DNA from: Sabellastarte sp. h YS-2021
Taxonomy: Eukaryota > Annelida > Polychaeta > Sabellida > Sabellidae
NCBI GenBank assembly: GCA_964017235.1
Contig: OZ024930.1
Coordinates: 27,966,614 to 28,030,613 of the forward strand
DNA length: 64,000 bases
Reading direction: 5' to 3'
Under the pieces are notes generated by a model that did not search any database, had not been told where the DNA came from, and saw only the letters and a list, made by a program, of their open reading frames with translations. Made by a program: the position numbers and the translations under genes. This document shows positions 14,101-29,100 of this stretch, in pieces (positions within the stretch are counted from its first letter, which is position 1; every line of letters starts with the position of its first letter).

Positions 14101-17100
14101 TACACACCTAGGCATGATAAAGATCAGTGAAAGTGAACCTTCCCATTTATTTTAATTTTCTTGTATTTGTTACCCAACACATATACAAGACATATGATAC
14201 ACACATGCAATACAAATGCAAGATAAGAGAGAAATCCCTTCAATAGTCAATGAGAAAATTGTGATAAAGTTTTGAAATTTTTACACTTTGGGTGAGGGTA
14301 CCTCTCTTCTAATGGATCTGGGGAACAGACGAACAGGCAAATCTGCATGCCTTGAACACTTTGTCATCCTCGATAAATAAGTTATCTTTTAAAAGTAACA
14401 CCATGTCTCTGGGCCTTGTACTTTTGGAGGAGAAGTTGTTCACGCTAACGCCACAGAGTGATGCCATAATGTCAGCTGACTGATAAGTCAGCTGACATAA
14501 AAATATGGTATTCTCAGAAGTAAGAAAATCTTTTTATGCTTAAAAAAAAACTTGTCGGTTGCAAAATATAACAGAAAATTTTTTTCAAATTAGATCTGAC
14601 AAAGGTAAACCCTTGTGAGTCATCAAATGTGCCCCTAAAATGCCTTTAAATACTACTAACTGGAATAGAGTGAGTGATGTAAATTCGCCAGTTTTTTTTC
14701 ACTTTTGGTTCTGCTACATCAAATCACAATTTTTTTTTCAATTTTTTGTTTTAATAAATATGGCCCATCCCTGCATTATCCAAACCTGGAAAAAAATTAA
14801 CTCATCTGGACATAGGTTCACCAAGAGAGCTGTTATTATTTCATACAAAAATATCTATTATTTATGAAAATGGATCTAAATTCGCTGTTGTTTGAAAAAA
14901 CTGTTTTTCAAGCATAATACCTACGATACTGTGAAAAATTTAAGCTAACTAATTATTTTACATCTTTTCTAGCCAAAAATTATTATTAACATAGATGTAA
15001 ATTTTCAAAAGTTTGTCCCAGAGAAGTTTAAAATGTTGGTTGGTCTTTGTTAAAAATTGCATAATTTACACTCTTTAAAATGATTTGTAAAAATGTATCA
15101 TTCAAAATGTACTTAATAATGTGAAAATATAAAAAGTTGGACTATGAAATCTTGTAGTGCAATAGATAAGTATTTTTTCTATGTTTATGCAACAAAATTA
15201 AGACATGTTTTCCATATTTGTGCTGTTAAGTTGACAAAAACCAAAAAGTGGCGAATTTACATCCACTGGCGAATTTACATCACTTGCTCTAAATGATATT
15301 TCCACTATTTCAACAAAAACAACCAGAATTTGTGACCTTTCTAAAGAGCATACAAGTGTATGATTGTGACTCCACTTTTTTATCACAAAAAAGGGGTGTC
15401 CTGGTTTGAAGACACAGTGAATGATTTGCAAGTGGATAAGTGAGTAGACCTTCTTATTGTTGTCTGTGCTAGACAAAGGTGCAAGTTTCCAATACATGGC
15501 CTTGTAATAAAATGTCAGGAAGATTCTGTTGGTTTAACACATTACAAACAAATGACATCTCTGCAGCCCCCACTGCTGGAAATTTCATACACATTTTGTT
15601 GTTTAAAGACACAGTGATCACCTGTTTATGGAAAGTCAGCACAAAAGAGTGATGTAATCTTTCTACATTCAGTTTTGTACTGAATGTAAAGAAGTTTACT
15701 TCTTGGCAAAGTATTAGTTGTCATCATTAGTAAAATTTGTATATTCATGAAAAGGGCATAGATGATGGAGAAAATGGCAGCCAAAGTGATGATGCAAATT
15801 AAGGATGGGTCAGTTCCAAAAAAGTGTACATTCTGGGACTCAGCGTTTCAGTATACCCCAAACAAACATCAGAGTTTGTGTTAATGCTGTATTTGCGCAT
15901 TATTTCAATTAAAATCCACCAACAAACACAAAGATTTTTTACTGAACGTGTAGATATGCAAGCAATATATATAACACTGAAGATAAGGTTTATATTTTTT
16001 AATTAAACGGTTGAGCGATTTCCTAGCAAATTTTTTTACGTCCGCCATTGTTATGCGAGATTTCAATGGAGACTAGAACTAGACGTGATGAGATCCTTTA
16101 GAAACGGTAAGTTAGTGTTGGTATTGTGCACTAGCAAATCTACTCAAAACGTTTTACATCAAAAGAAAGTGTAACCTCTGCACGTAAACAATCAAACCAG
16201 AACAATGAATTTTTATATACTAAATCTCCGAAACTCTTGATATTAGATCCCGGAAAATATAAGCTGTAACATTCGAAAATATTTGTAGGGGATGTAATAA
16301 AAAACATATATCTCTGGAACTACTCAAAGAATTTTTGTAAAATAAAAAGCAACACAAACTACAAATATTTGACTTTCAAACAGTATAAGCATAATATTTG
16401 TAGCTTAAATAAAATAATCATACACAACAAATTTCACTTAAATTCCACTAAAAAGAAGTTTGTTTACTGGGGTTCAGCCTTTTCAAATATTTTAAAAACT
16501 ACTTTATTGAAGGATATATATATATATATATCAGTAGAAATAAAATTGAAGAGTGCTTCTGTTCGTATTTTTTTTTGCATTTAAATTCATCCAAAAATAA
16601 GGGAGAAAAAATAGCATCAGAGATGCTCATACCCCACAGCCTGGGGAAATAGTTTTTAACATCATGACATATAGAAGTAGTGAAACAGTACAAAGACTGG
16701 CATACTTTCAGTGCAGTGTCACTTATATAAATGTCCAAATGATGTTTAAGTAGAGAAAATAACATCTAAGAGAAAGAAAATGTATGTACATATAAAGTAC
16801 TAAAACAAGACAATTAAATAGCAAGATGACAGCATTAATGAGTAAACTAAAAATGTGAAGCTGTAAAAGTTATTAACTGAAGAATAGCTGTCAATGGAAA
16901 TAGCATAATTATGTAAAAGTGCACATAATAATCAGTTGCAGCAATCCATATACAGTGTAACCCACTTATCCCGATCTCGGAAATATCGACTTCCTGTTTA
17001 TCTCAAGGTTACACCCTCAGTCCCAACTCATTTAAACTAAAATATATAAGAAAATTAAAGGTTATTTCGATGTGAAATGCTAGTATTTGCGTTTATATCG

Positions 17101-20100
17101 AGGCTATTTGCCATTTTACACACCATGTTTTCTTTATATTTAGTCCGGTGGAAAGTGTTGATTGTAAGAAAAACAAACAAACAAACGCATCTGGCGTGTG
17201 TTACAAAAGGCAATTTACCCAGTAAAGCTGAAAGTCAAACAATAATGTGACCATCTCTGAAGATTACATCTACTAGCAATACTTTGAATGAGAAGCCAAT
17301 TTGTTTTTTTTCCTCCCCATTTCTCTCCGTACTGTAAACTTATTTACATAGAGATTATAGGAGCGATTATGGTGTAGGTTTCACTTGTGATGCATGTTTT
17401 CTTGGATATTCATGAAGGAATGCATTAAATTATTATTTACTAGTTCATTTACTATATACCCCACCGACATTGCTTAAAACAACATCTTCCAGCTATTTGG
17501 TTAATACCATTCATTATCGCCCATACACTCGGTAGTTGCTTTGAAAAGTTTAGTCTCTCAAAGGCTTGAATGGTTATTTCGACTTTTGGATAAGTCGAGG
17601 TTATTGGAATGGTCCCATAAAATTGGAGATAATCAGGTTAGACTGTATCTTATTCATAAGAGAAAGATGTCTCAAATATGGCAGATCAACACACTCTGTC
17701 AGAGCAAAAAGGTCACACCATGATGCACACATACATTTACATACACCCCCTAACCAATATCCCTACTCAGTGTCAACCTTCTACACCTTATGGAATCCAA
17801 GAAATAGTCCAGTCAAGATTTTAAAACTCATGTTTACTATGACAAGGTCAGAGGTCAAATCAAGGTCACAGAATGATGTTTCACACCTACAAGCCATAAC
17901 CAATATCCCTACCAAGTATCAGCTTCCTGCACCTTACAGTTTCTGAGATATGATCTGGACAAGATTGTATAGGTCAAGGTCACAACAGCAAGGTCAAAAG
18001 TCAAATCAAGGTCACTCTATGATGTTGCACACCTACACCCCCTAACCAATGTCCCTATCAAGTTTCAACTTCCTACACCTTACAGTTTCCGAGATATAGC
18101 CCGGACAAGATTTTATAGGTCAAGGTCACTACAGCAAGGTCAAAGGTCAAATCAAGGTCACACCATAACGTTGCACATCTACACCCTCTAACCAATGTCC
18201 ATACCAAGTATCAACTTCCTGCACCTTACGGTTTCTGAGATATAGCCCATACAAGATTTTATAGGTCAAGGTCACTACGACAAGGTCAAAGATCAAATCA
18301 AGGTCACACTATGATGCTGCACACCTACACCCCCTAACCAATGTCCCTACCGGGTATCAACTTCCAGTACCCTACAGTTTCTGAGACATAGGCCAGACAA
18401 GAGTTTAAAAATCAAGGTCACTGCAGCATGGTCACCAAATTTTAACTTCTTACACCTTATGGTTTCCGAGATATAGCCCGGACAAGATTTTATAGGTCAA
18501 GGCAACTATGGCAAGGTCAAAGGTCAAATCAATGTCACACAACGATGCTGCACATTTACACCCCCTAATCAATGTCCCTACCAAGTATCAACTTCCTACA
18601 CCTTACAGTTTCTGAGATATAGCCCGGACAAAATTTTCAAACTCAAGGTCACTACAGCAAGGTCAAAGGTCAAATCAAGGTCAGACCATGACGTTGCACA
18701 CCTGCACCCCATAACCAATGTCCCTACCACATATCAACTTCCTAAACCTTACGGTTTCTGAGATACAGCCCGGGCAAACTTTTTCCTGCCGCCTGCCCGC
18801 TTGCCCATCCGGACACCATGGGTGAAAACAATACCCTGACAGCCTTTAAGGGCTGTGGGGCAAAAAATTGTTGAAAGTCAAGCTTATTTTTTGATTATTT
18901 CTTCACTCTGATGTATATAATATTTATTCAGATAACACTTCCCCCAATAAAACTAGACCTAGCGCACCAGAGAACCGATGCAAGTTGTATCCACCAGAAA
19001 GAAAACTCACCAAAGACAATCAACCATCACTTAACCTTGAAGGAGGAGCCCAAGGTGAAATCTAACCATTTCAAAAGATTCTTAGCCCATGATTTCCTAC
19101 AGGTTGGTGTGACACTGCAAACCTTTAGGAACAAGAATAAGTGAGTTATAAGCACTTTCAATTTTGGCTATCCTCATTGGACCTTGAAGAAGGGGCCAAA
19201 GATCAAATCTGATCACATCAAAAGATTCCTAGCCCATGATTTCCTATAGGATGGTTTCACATTACAAACCTCTAGGACCAAGAAAAAGCGATTTATAAGC
19301 AATTTTAGATTTTCCTATCCTCGTTTGACCTTGAAGGAGGGGCCCAAGGGCAAATCTGACAACATCAAAAGATCCCAGCCCAAGATAGGTTGATTTCACA
19401 TTGCAAACCTCTAGGACCAACAATAAGTGAGTTAGAAGCACTTTTAAGTTTGGATATCCTCATTTGACCTTCTAAGAGGGGTCCAAGGTAAAATCCGACA
19501 TCAAAAGATTCCTAGCCCATGATTTTTATAGGTTAGTTTCACATTGCAAACCTCTAGGACCAAGAATAAGCGAGTTATAAGCACTTTTAAATTTGGCTAT
19601 CCTCGTTTGACCTTGAGGGGGGGGGGGGGGGGGGGGGCAAGGTCAAATCTCACCACATCAGAAGATTCCAAGTCCATGATTTCCTATAGGTTGGTTTCAC
19701 ATTGCAAACCTCTAGGATCAATAATAAGCGAGATATAGGCACTTTTAAAGTCCGCTAAATGGGGTACTTTGGCACTCTTTGGTGGATGACCTTGAATTAA
19801 GAGCTTCAAGATCAAATGTCTGCAAGGTTGTAAAGGACATGCATATCTGTTGTACATAACACCTAAGAAGAGATTCAACCTTCTACCAGCCAGTAGAAAA
19901 ATCTGACCACATTAAAAGATTCTCAGCCCATGATTTCCTATAGGTTGGCTTCACATACTAAACCTGTAGCACCAAGAATAATCAAGTTATAAGCACTTTT
20001 AGGTTTGGCTATCCTCATCTGACCTTGAAAGAGGAGCCCAAGGTCAAATCCAACCACACCAAAAGATTCCCAGCCCATGATTTGCTATAGGTTGGTTTAC

Positions 20101-23100
20101 CATCCCAAACCTCTAGGTCCAATAATAAGCGAGTTATAAGCACTTTAAGTTTGGCTATGCTCGTTTAACCTTGAAGGAGGGGTCCAAGGTCAAATCTGAC
20201 CACACCAAAAGATTCCCAGCCCATGATTTCTTATACTATAAGTTGGTTTACAATCCCAAACCTCTAGGACCAATAATAAGCGATTTATAAGCACTTTTAA
20301 GTTTGGCTATCCTCATTTTACCTTGAAGGAGGGGCCCAAGGTCAAATATGACCACACCAAAAGATTCCCAGCCCATGATTTCCTATAGGTTGGTTTACCA
20401 TCCCAAACCTCTAGGACCAATAATAAGTGAGTTATAAGCACTTTTAAGTTTTGCTATCCTCATTTTACCTTGAAGGACGGGCCCAAGGTCAAATCTGACC
20501 ACATAAAAGATTCCCAGCCCATGATTTCCTATAAGTTGGTTTAACATTGCCAACCTCTAGGACCAATAATAACGAGTTATTAGAACATTTAAGTTTGGGT
20601 ATCCTCGTTGGACCTTGAAGGAGGGGTCTAAGGTCAAATCTGACCACATCAAAGATTCCCAGCCCATGATTTCTTATAAGTTGGTTTAACATTGCAAACC
20701 TCTAGGACCAATAATAAGCGAGCTATAAGCACTTTTAAGTTTGGGTATCCTCGTTTGACCTTGAAGGAGGGGTCCAGGGTAAAATCTGACCACATCAAAG
20801 ACTCCCAGCCCATGATTTCCTACAAGTTGGTTTCACACTGCAAACCTCTAGGACCAATAATAAGGGAGATATAAGCACTTTTCATCCATCGGCCATCTTG
20901 TTTTTCAAAATGAGGCCAAAAATATTCCCAGTCAAGATTTTGTAATGAGGAACATATCCTGCGAATTTGAAATCTCTACCTATAATTCCCTTTGCACTAG
21001 AGGGTCAACAAACATCTTGTTTTTCAAAATGAGGCCAAAAATATTCACAGGCAAGATTTTATGTTTATGAATATATCCTGCAAATTTGAGAAGGCTAGCT
21101 ATAATATTTTTTCTTTCGTTAATGCGGTAATGGTGAAATCTCTCTACACACTGCGGCACCGGCATGACAAAGCGAAATCCATACTATCCGGTGGATACAA
21201 TAATCATAAATACTCTAATTTGCTTTCAAAGTGATATATAGATCATGTTTACTGTGACAGTCAACGAAATAAACCAGAGTGCAGTGGCTGGCTTTCGGCC
21301 AACCTCAGAGTCAAACCTTTTGACAGCACTGCGTGTTGTATTTGTAAAGTCTTCTATTATTGCCCAATCTGTGTAGCGAGATGTGTTGGGTATTTGTACT
21401 GACCAGAAACATGATGTCAAAGGTTTATAAATATAGGGGTATCTCTGTAACTGCACAGTTTGAATATTGATTTTGAAGGGAGACGATGTATTTTATGTTT
21501 GAAGGGTACATATAAAATGAGATTAGTGAACTGGTTTATCAAGTTCTATCACTGTGATTCTTTGTATGTATGAGAAATAAACAAACAAACCAACAAATAA
21601 ATAGATAGACTGGTCAAGACATTATACCTAGTTATATCTAGCTTCAATTTAAAACTGCTGATTTTTTTTTGGTCATTCATTTCAAAGACAGATTTTGTGT
21701 ATTTTTTTTTTTTATACTCATACTCAGCGCGATATCTCCATATATTACAGGACTCAAAGCACTTTTTGACCCATCCGACTGCACAGGTACAGCCCCAACT
21801 CACAAGTAACCGACATTCCCCTAACTGAAAGACAGAGGCTCAAGGATGACCATTTATCAACATCCTTGAGATTCCTTAGAATGCCACTGGGAATAGGAGC
21901 CAATGACGTAACACCCAGTGTTGCATCATCATGGCTGATGACAAACATCTGGTATGTTGAAGACACATGCTATACCAATTCAGTTTAATGTCAGAACATT
22001 TTCTAAATATTGTTGACAAGAACTTGAAGTAAGTGACCATTTCAAATACACAAACCTTGGCTTTGACATTTGGGAATGGCCAACCAATAGACCCTGTTGG
22101 ACATTTTTTGGACTTTGTTGAGTAGGGTATACCTAAGCAACCACCAGTGCCCTCCGTGAGACCAAACACTGAAACAGATTATAACAATGATTGTAGGGCA
22201 GCATTACAATCAAAAGAAAATTGAGAAACTGGGTCCCAAACACAAAAATTCGACAAAAACCGTATTTGTTTGAATTCATCTATGTATTTTTCTGTAAAAT
22301 CATGAAATATATCCACAGCTAAAATGCAATTCATTGGTGACTTAAAATGGAAGTTTTGGATATTAATTTAGTTAATATATTGACAAAATATGATACATGT
22401 ACACATTATTAAGCGTTTCTAATATTTTTATTCTGTTGTAAAATATGGGATTTTTTTGGGAACCAGTTCTTGATACCTGCAACCGTTTTTTGTTTCACAT
22501 TTATATGAATCTAACAGAAATCAATTATCCGGTTTGCCGTGTTTTACACTACCATGGGAAATAAACTAAAGCAGATGAAACTTGCTCAAGAGTTTTTGTA
22601 CTTTAAATAGATTTATACAATCAACAGGTAGATGGTTTTTAATGTTTTCAGATGTGCGTAGTTTTAGTAGATGAAGTATGTCAAAAACTTTGGAAACAAC
22701 TAAAACTCTCATTGGCAATTTATCAACCTAAACTTGAAATTAATTCCCAACCATGATGCAACCAGTAGTCAAACATAACTTTTTGTACTTATTCCACCAC
22801 TAGTATTTACTATTTAGCCTGAAGGGCAAATGACAGACAATTGTTATTTATATACATCAAATTTCATTTGATTATAGCACCACAAGTGAACAGTATTTGA
22901 CAAGTATTCAGTAAACGTAATTAACCCGTAAAATCAAACAAAATCTAGATGTTTTTCTGCACACTTTCACATGGAAATGCAATCTTAGTCTTCATCAGAA
23001 TTTCTGTTCTGTTCTGTTGAAGGTAAAAGTGAAGCTGGGCCCTTATTTATATTAAAAAGATAAAGTTTTATTTTTTTTATCATGGTCAATTTTCTAATTT

Positions 23101-26100
23101 ACATGAGTGGAAGAAAACAATGTCATATGGATAAGAAACCAGCTAAGTTACATAAACTTTTACCAAACCCCAAATATACAAATACTTGGCAAATATCACC
23201 ATCAAGTATTTGAATAATTATTACTTTACAAGCCTGAACTAGTAATCTAGTACTGTCAACAAATATACTACACTGAAAAGAAAAGATATGTCACATACAC
23301 TGCCTGATGACAACATTTGGTGAGAACACCTGTTGCAGCTGTACACACAAATCCTCTCCCAGTGGGGCAGCTCCTGAGGAGATACTTTTTACAAATGTCA
23401 GATCGTGATTTCGCAACATCTCATTCTTACACAGCAACACAGCGATTGGCGGCACCAGGTAAAGCTGGTCGGGCTAAAACAGAGATCAACAAGAACAACT
23501 TTTTTACAAATACATGTAAAAAGAAAGTGTTATTATACTGCATTGTTGCTGTATGGAAATATAATGTCCATGCAATATCTCCTTTGCTGCAGGACTTACA
23601 CAATTATGTGTCCAATTTCGGATTAAACAAGTATATTTGTGTTCTCACACCAACACTTAGGATATCTCAGAACCACAGACTATCATATACCACTGAAAAT
23701 GATAAACTGCAAGTATGAGACATTCCCATGAGCTCAAAAAAAGAATGAGTTTGTAGTAATATGTTCAGATTTTTTATCCATATTCAAATTTCCCTTTACC
23801 CCTTGGTACATGATCAGGGTCTTTCATATCGGAAAAATTGCCTAAAACCATATAAAATCGATATGTTACCTGGAAGCTTTGAACGTTTTAGATACAGGGT
23901 AATTCCAGGCACTTGACAACGAAGTCTGAGCTCCACTTAAACTACATATTTAAGGACAAACTTTGCAATGTATGAAAACTTATGAGTAAAGTTTGAGTAA
24001 AGTTCTAAATTACAACCCTATATACTAGATAACATCACATTATGAGATATTCTAAAATGGTAGGCTGCGCAGTGAACGTGGACACGTCTTTTGCGCAATG
24101 CTTGAACCGCGAATATAGAACGGTAAATAAAGCACGCTGTTGAAATCTCGTACATCGTCCCTTCGCATACAAACGTAAACAAACAACTCGCGGTGAAATA
24201 AAACTTAAATTATATGCAGCAAATACTAAGTCAAATAATTCTGTAGGGGATTTTATCAATATTTCATTTAAAGATCGACTGCTCATAAATATTTATGAGA
24301 TCACAGAATTCTGTGGGTATTTCCTAACAATGTTTAAACCAAAAGGCTGTTTACACATCCATCACTATGCATGTTTAGTTAATGGAACAGCCAACATGGC
24401 GCTGGATTTGTTTTGAATTTTGCGTAAGATTTACTTATTACTTATTTGACCAAAAATTAGTGTAACCATTTTAGAATAAGAATAAAAGACAAATTCTCGT
24501 GCTTTATGATGGTTTTAAACTATCGATCTGCTGTATTAAAGCACTCAGCCCTTCGGGCTTCGTGGCTTTAATACAGCCGCTCGATAGTTTAAAACCATCA
24601 TAAAGCACTCGAATATGTCTTTTATTCCTATAATGGAAACAATCAGTGTTCACTGAGTAGCAAAATATGTTGTAGGACTGCAGGGCCTTGGGCAAGAAAA
24701 AGTTGAAGGCCCGGCCAAAAACTCCAAAGATATGCCAATTGCAGATGCAATTTATATATTTTAGCCTACTAAGTTCTCAAAGCTAACATCCACGCTAAAT
24801 AAACTACATATTCACACTGCAACACATGTTTACAAATATAGTTATAAATTTACTCAATAGGGGGACCTAGTGCGCTTACAGGACATCTCGCCCAAAGTGC
24901 CAACTCGCCCCAGAAATTTCGGGTCAACTTGCCCCATATTCTATGTCCCTTCTGATCACAACTTGCCCCAAAGTGTGCATTAAAAAGACAAAAACCATAA
25001 GGCACTTTGTTCACTTTTTAACACTGAATTTTTCATAAACTTCCAGTGCTTATAACAATTATTAATTAGATATATTTGTCCCACAAGTTCTGTGTTTCCA
25101 GCCATGACAACTGTAATATTTGACAATACCATGTCATTTCTTCAGAATATTTTACTAGAAGATTCATTGTTCGCTCTTGTAACAAGTCTCGTCAAAACTC
25201 AAAGCAAGACAGACGGTCTCCCTTCACTTGAAAAGGCAAGACAATTGTGAAAAAATGTGAGACATGCTTTATTTTGGAATATTTAATTTCAGTTTGGAAT
25301 TACATAAAATCTTCTTTATTTAAATAATTAAATTATCTTTATTTTGTTTAGTTCAAATAAATTAATTTATGCTGTTTTTATTTGTCAATTTTCTTTTTTA
25401 AATTTCACTTCAAAAGAACATCTAAGCCTTAATGGCTGGGTGCTACTGTTTTTGTTACTGTTATCTGGATTCATCAAATAAAAAAACTGCATTTCTTCTC
25501 TTTTCTTTGACGATATATATATTTTTTCTCTTCCAATAATAGACAAATTTCTTTGGTCAGTAGTTGTTTCGACTGTTTCGCCTGTGGTACTCTGTGCAGA
25601 AAATCGAGTTAAAAATCAACAAAAAGCACTGAAATCTCGCGAGAATATCCGAACTCTCACATGAATTACTGTTAACTGGATGTATCAAATAAAACTAGAC
25701 CATCAGAGAACCGATGCAAACTGTATCCACCAGAAAGAAAACTCACCAAAGCTGATCAACCATCGCTTAACCTTGAAGGCGGATTCAAGGTGAAATCTGA
25801 CCACATCAAAAGATTCCCAGCCCATGATTTCCTATAAGTTGGTTTAACATTGCAAACCTCTAAGACCAACTAGACCTACTTATCGGAGAGCTGATGCAAA
25901 TTTGTATCCACCGGAAAGACAACTCACCAAAGCCAGTGAACCATCATTTCACCTTGAAGGAAGGGCCAAAGGTCAAATCTAACATCAGAAGATTCCTAAC
26001 CCAAGATTTCATATGAGTTGGTTTTGCATTGTAAACCTCTAGGATCAATAATAAGCGAGTTATAAGAACTTTTAACTTTGGCTATCCTCATTTGACCTTG

Positions 26101-29100
26101 AAGGAGGGACCCAAGGTCAAATCCAACCACACCAAAGATTTCCAGCCCATGAGGTTTGGGATGGTAAACCAACCTATAGGAAATCATGGGCTGGGAAGAT
26201 TTTGTGTCGTCAGATTTGACCTTGGACCCCTCCTTCAAGGTTAAACGAGGATAGCCAAACTTAAAAGTGCTTATAACTAGCTTATTATTAGTCGTAGAAG
26301 TTTGGCATGGTAAACTAACTTATAGGAAATCATTGGCTAAGAATCTTGGCTAAGAATAACTTTTAACTTTGTAGGACCGATAATAAGCGAGTTGTAAGCA
26401 CTTTTAATTTTGGATATCCTCGTTTGACCTTGAAGGAGGGGTCCAAGGTCAAATCTGACATCAGAGAATGCACAGCACATGATTTCCTATAGGCTGGTTT
26501 CACATTGCAAACCCCTAGGACCAATAATAAGGGAGATATAGGCACTTTTAAAGTCCGCTATTTGGGTTACTTCGGCACTCGTGGATGACCTTGAATTAAG
26601 AGCTCCAATGTCAAATGTATGCAAGGTTCTAGAGGACATGTATATCTGTTATACATATCACCTATGAAGAGATTCAACCTTCTACCTATGAGAAAGAGCC
26701 AGTAGAAAAATGTAGAGTATTTTCAAAGAAATGCCCATGGCGGCCATCTTGTTTTTCAGAATGAGGCTATTTTCAGTCCCAGAGAAGCTTACCCCCAATG
26801 AAAATATCCTGCAAATTTGGTTAACCTAGCTGGTGTAGTTTTCCTCTTAGAGCGTTATCGCCGAAAATCTCTCCGGTGGCGGCGGTGTAGGGAACGCTAA
26901 AGTAAAGTATCCACCGGAGGCATCCGGTGGATAAAATAGTAAGTGAGTTATAAGCACGTTTAATTTTGGCTATCCTGATTTGACCTTGAAGGAGGGGTCA
27001 AAGGTCAAACTGATCACATCAAAAGATTCCTAGCCCATGATTTCCTATAGGATGGTTTCACATTACAAACCTCTAGGACCAAGAAAAAGTGATTTATAAG
27101 CACTTTTAGATTTTGCTATTCGCGTTTGACCTTGAAGGAGTGCCCCAAGGTCAAATCTGACCACACAAAAAATTCCCAGCCCATGATTTCCTATAGGTTG
27201 GTTTACCATCCCAAACCTCTAGGACCAATAATAAGAGATTTATAAGCACTTTTAGGTTTGGATATCCTCGCTTGACCTTGAAGGAGGAGCCCAAGGTCAA
27301 ATCTGACCACATCAAAAGATTTCCAGCCCATGATTTTCTATAGATTGGCTTCACATACCAAGCCTCTAGGACCAATAATAAGGGAGATATAAGCACTTTT
27401 CATGACTGACAAAGAAACGCCCGTGGTAGCCATCTTGTTTTTTGCAAAATGAGGCCAAAAATATTCCCAGACAAGAATTTGTAATGAGGAACATATCCTG
27501 TGAATTTGAGATTTCTACCTATAATCCCGTTGCTCTAGAAGGCCAACAAAAGTCCTTGCTGAAAGTAAAAAAAATGCCAGTGGCGGCCATCTTGTTTGTC
27601 AAAATGAGGCCAAAAATATTCCCAGGCAAGATTTTATGGTTATGAATATATTCTGCAAATTTGAGAAGGCTAGCTATAATATTTTTTTTCATTAGAGAGG
27701 TAACGGTGAAATCTCTCTACACACTGCGGTGGCGGTGTAACGAAGCAAAATCCACAGTATCCACCGAATGATATCCGGTGGATACAATAAACTCACTTCC
27801 ATCTCACCCATTTCTATGAGGAAATATGTACGTTGTCGCTTCCGATAATAAACAAATTTCTTTGGTCAGTAGTTGTTTTGACTGTTTTGCCTGTACATCA
27901 TGTGCAGAAGACGAGTTAAAAATTCGACAAAAAGCACTGCAGCAGTGCTACATTTTGAAAGCTATGGTCTGATTGGTTGATGGTAGAGGACGTTGACCAA
28001 TCAGACGAGAGATAAGAAATATGATGACAATATTTCTTTACAATAATGGCTACCACTTTAAAACCCCCCAATATGTTGAAAAACGTAGCAATATATGTGG
28101 ATATATCTTGTGTTAAAAGTTTCTGGACATCGGGACTGATGTAGTGCACAACGTTTTTGGTCCCGAGATAAAATTTGCGGACTCTGACCGCCAGGTAACC
28201 ACCAATGTCGAACACTGGAAACAATATTCCAATTGATAACTTAACAATACTGAAGCTAAGGTGGCTACCATTATTTTTACTGAAGACATTTTACAACCAG
28301 ATCCCTCACCAGGAGATTATGATTGCCCCCATTAATTTTACAAGCAATGATAAAATGGAGTAAAAGCTGAAATTACCTTACTGCATCAGATGACATCATC
28401 CAATCATCATAAAAGTGATATATACTGACCAGAGAGCAAGTGAACTAGCTGAGAAATGTGACATTGTGACTAATGTGTCCCATAAAATATTTGAACATGA
28501 AACACAATCACCACAAAAAGGGATCTTTTTACTGTTCTGTACTCTTGTCAAGATGAAGGCCTAATTACTCTACAGATAAATTTGCCTATGTGGAGAAACA
28601 AGTCTCATTTGAAGTCGACAGAAAGATACATTGGGCTATCACAGGGCAGTTTCACACTCTTTTGAATGTTGATTAGTCCAGACTGTAGACGTGACATGTT
28701 TCCTGTCTGTAGACATTTTTCTTGGCCTCAGCACTAAGAATTCCGAATAAAGAACTACCTCAAACAAAATACCTAATTATTATGTATCTTGCTTTAGTGC
28801 ATGCTGGCACGGTTAGACCTTTCTCACAAAAAGTGTTGCCAGTTTTGAATATTTTTAAGCATGATATTTTGGATTAAGTATGGTATTAAAGACATATATC
28901 CCAAATATTAAATTCAAGTAATCAAAACAGTTCTAAAAAGCAGATAAATGATCACTTAAATGTGCTGAGAATCTTTCATTTTCCAGCTACATTTCACCTG
29001 GTGAGATGCTATCACTTGAAAAAATTATCTCACTCAACAGCTACAAATCACTAAGTTAACATAAGAAGTATTACGCAAAGTAAGTAACTTCAGAGAAAAA

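Noticed and set aside
21754-21966. Minus-strand open frame next to exon 7 as an extra synthetase exon
   Set aside because: Exon 7 ends in phase 0 at a good donor and joins exon 8 with full family agreement; this frame has no ANL similarity.
25534-27945. Direct repeats read as LTRs of a retroelement
   Set aside because: About 110 bases is short, no primer site, polypurine tract or coding domain lies between them, only family B monomers.
27916-28224. 102-residue minus-strand open frame, possible gene
   Set aside because: No recognisable family, no supporting splice sites or neighbours; kept only as a note on the intron.
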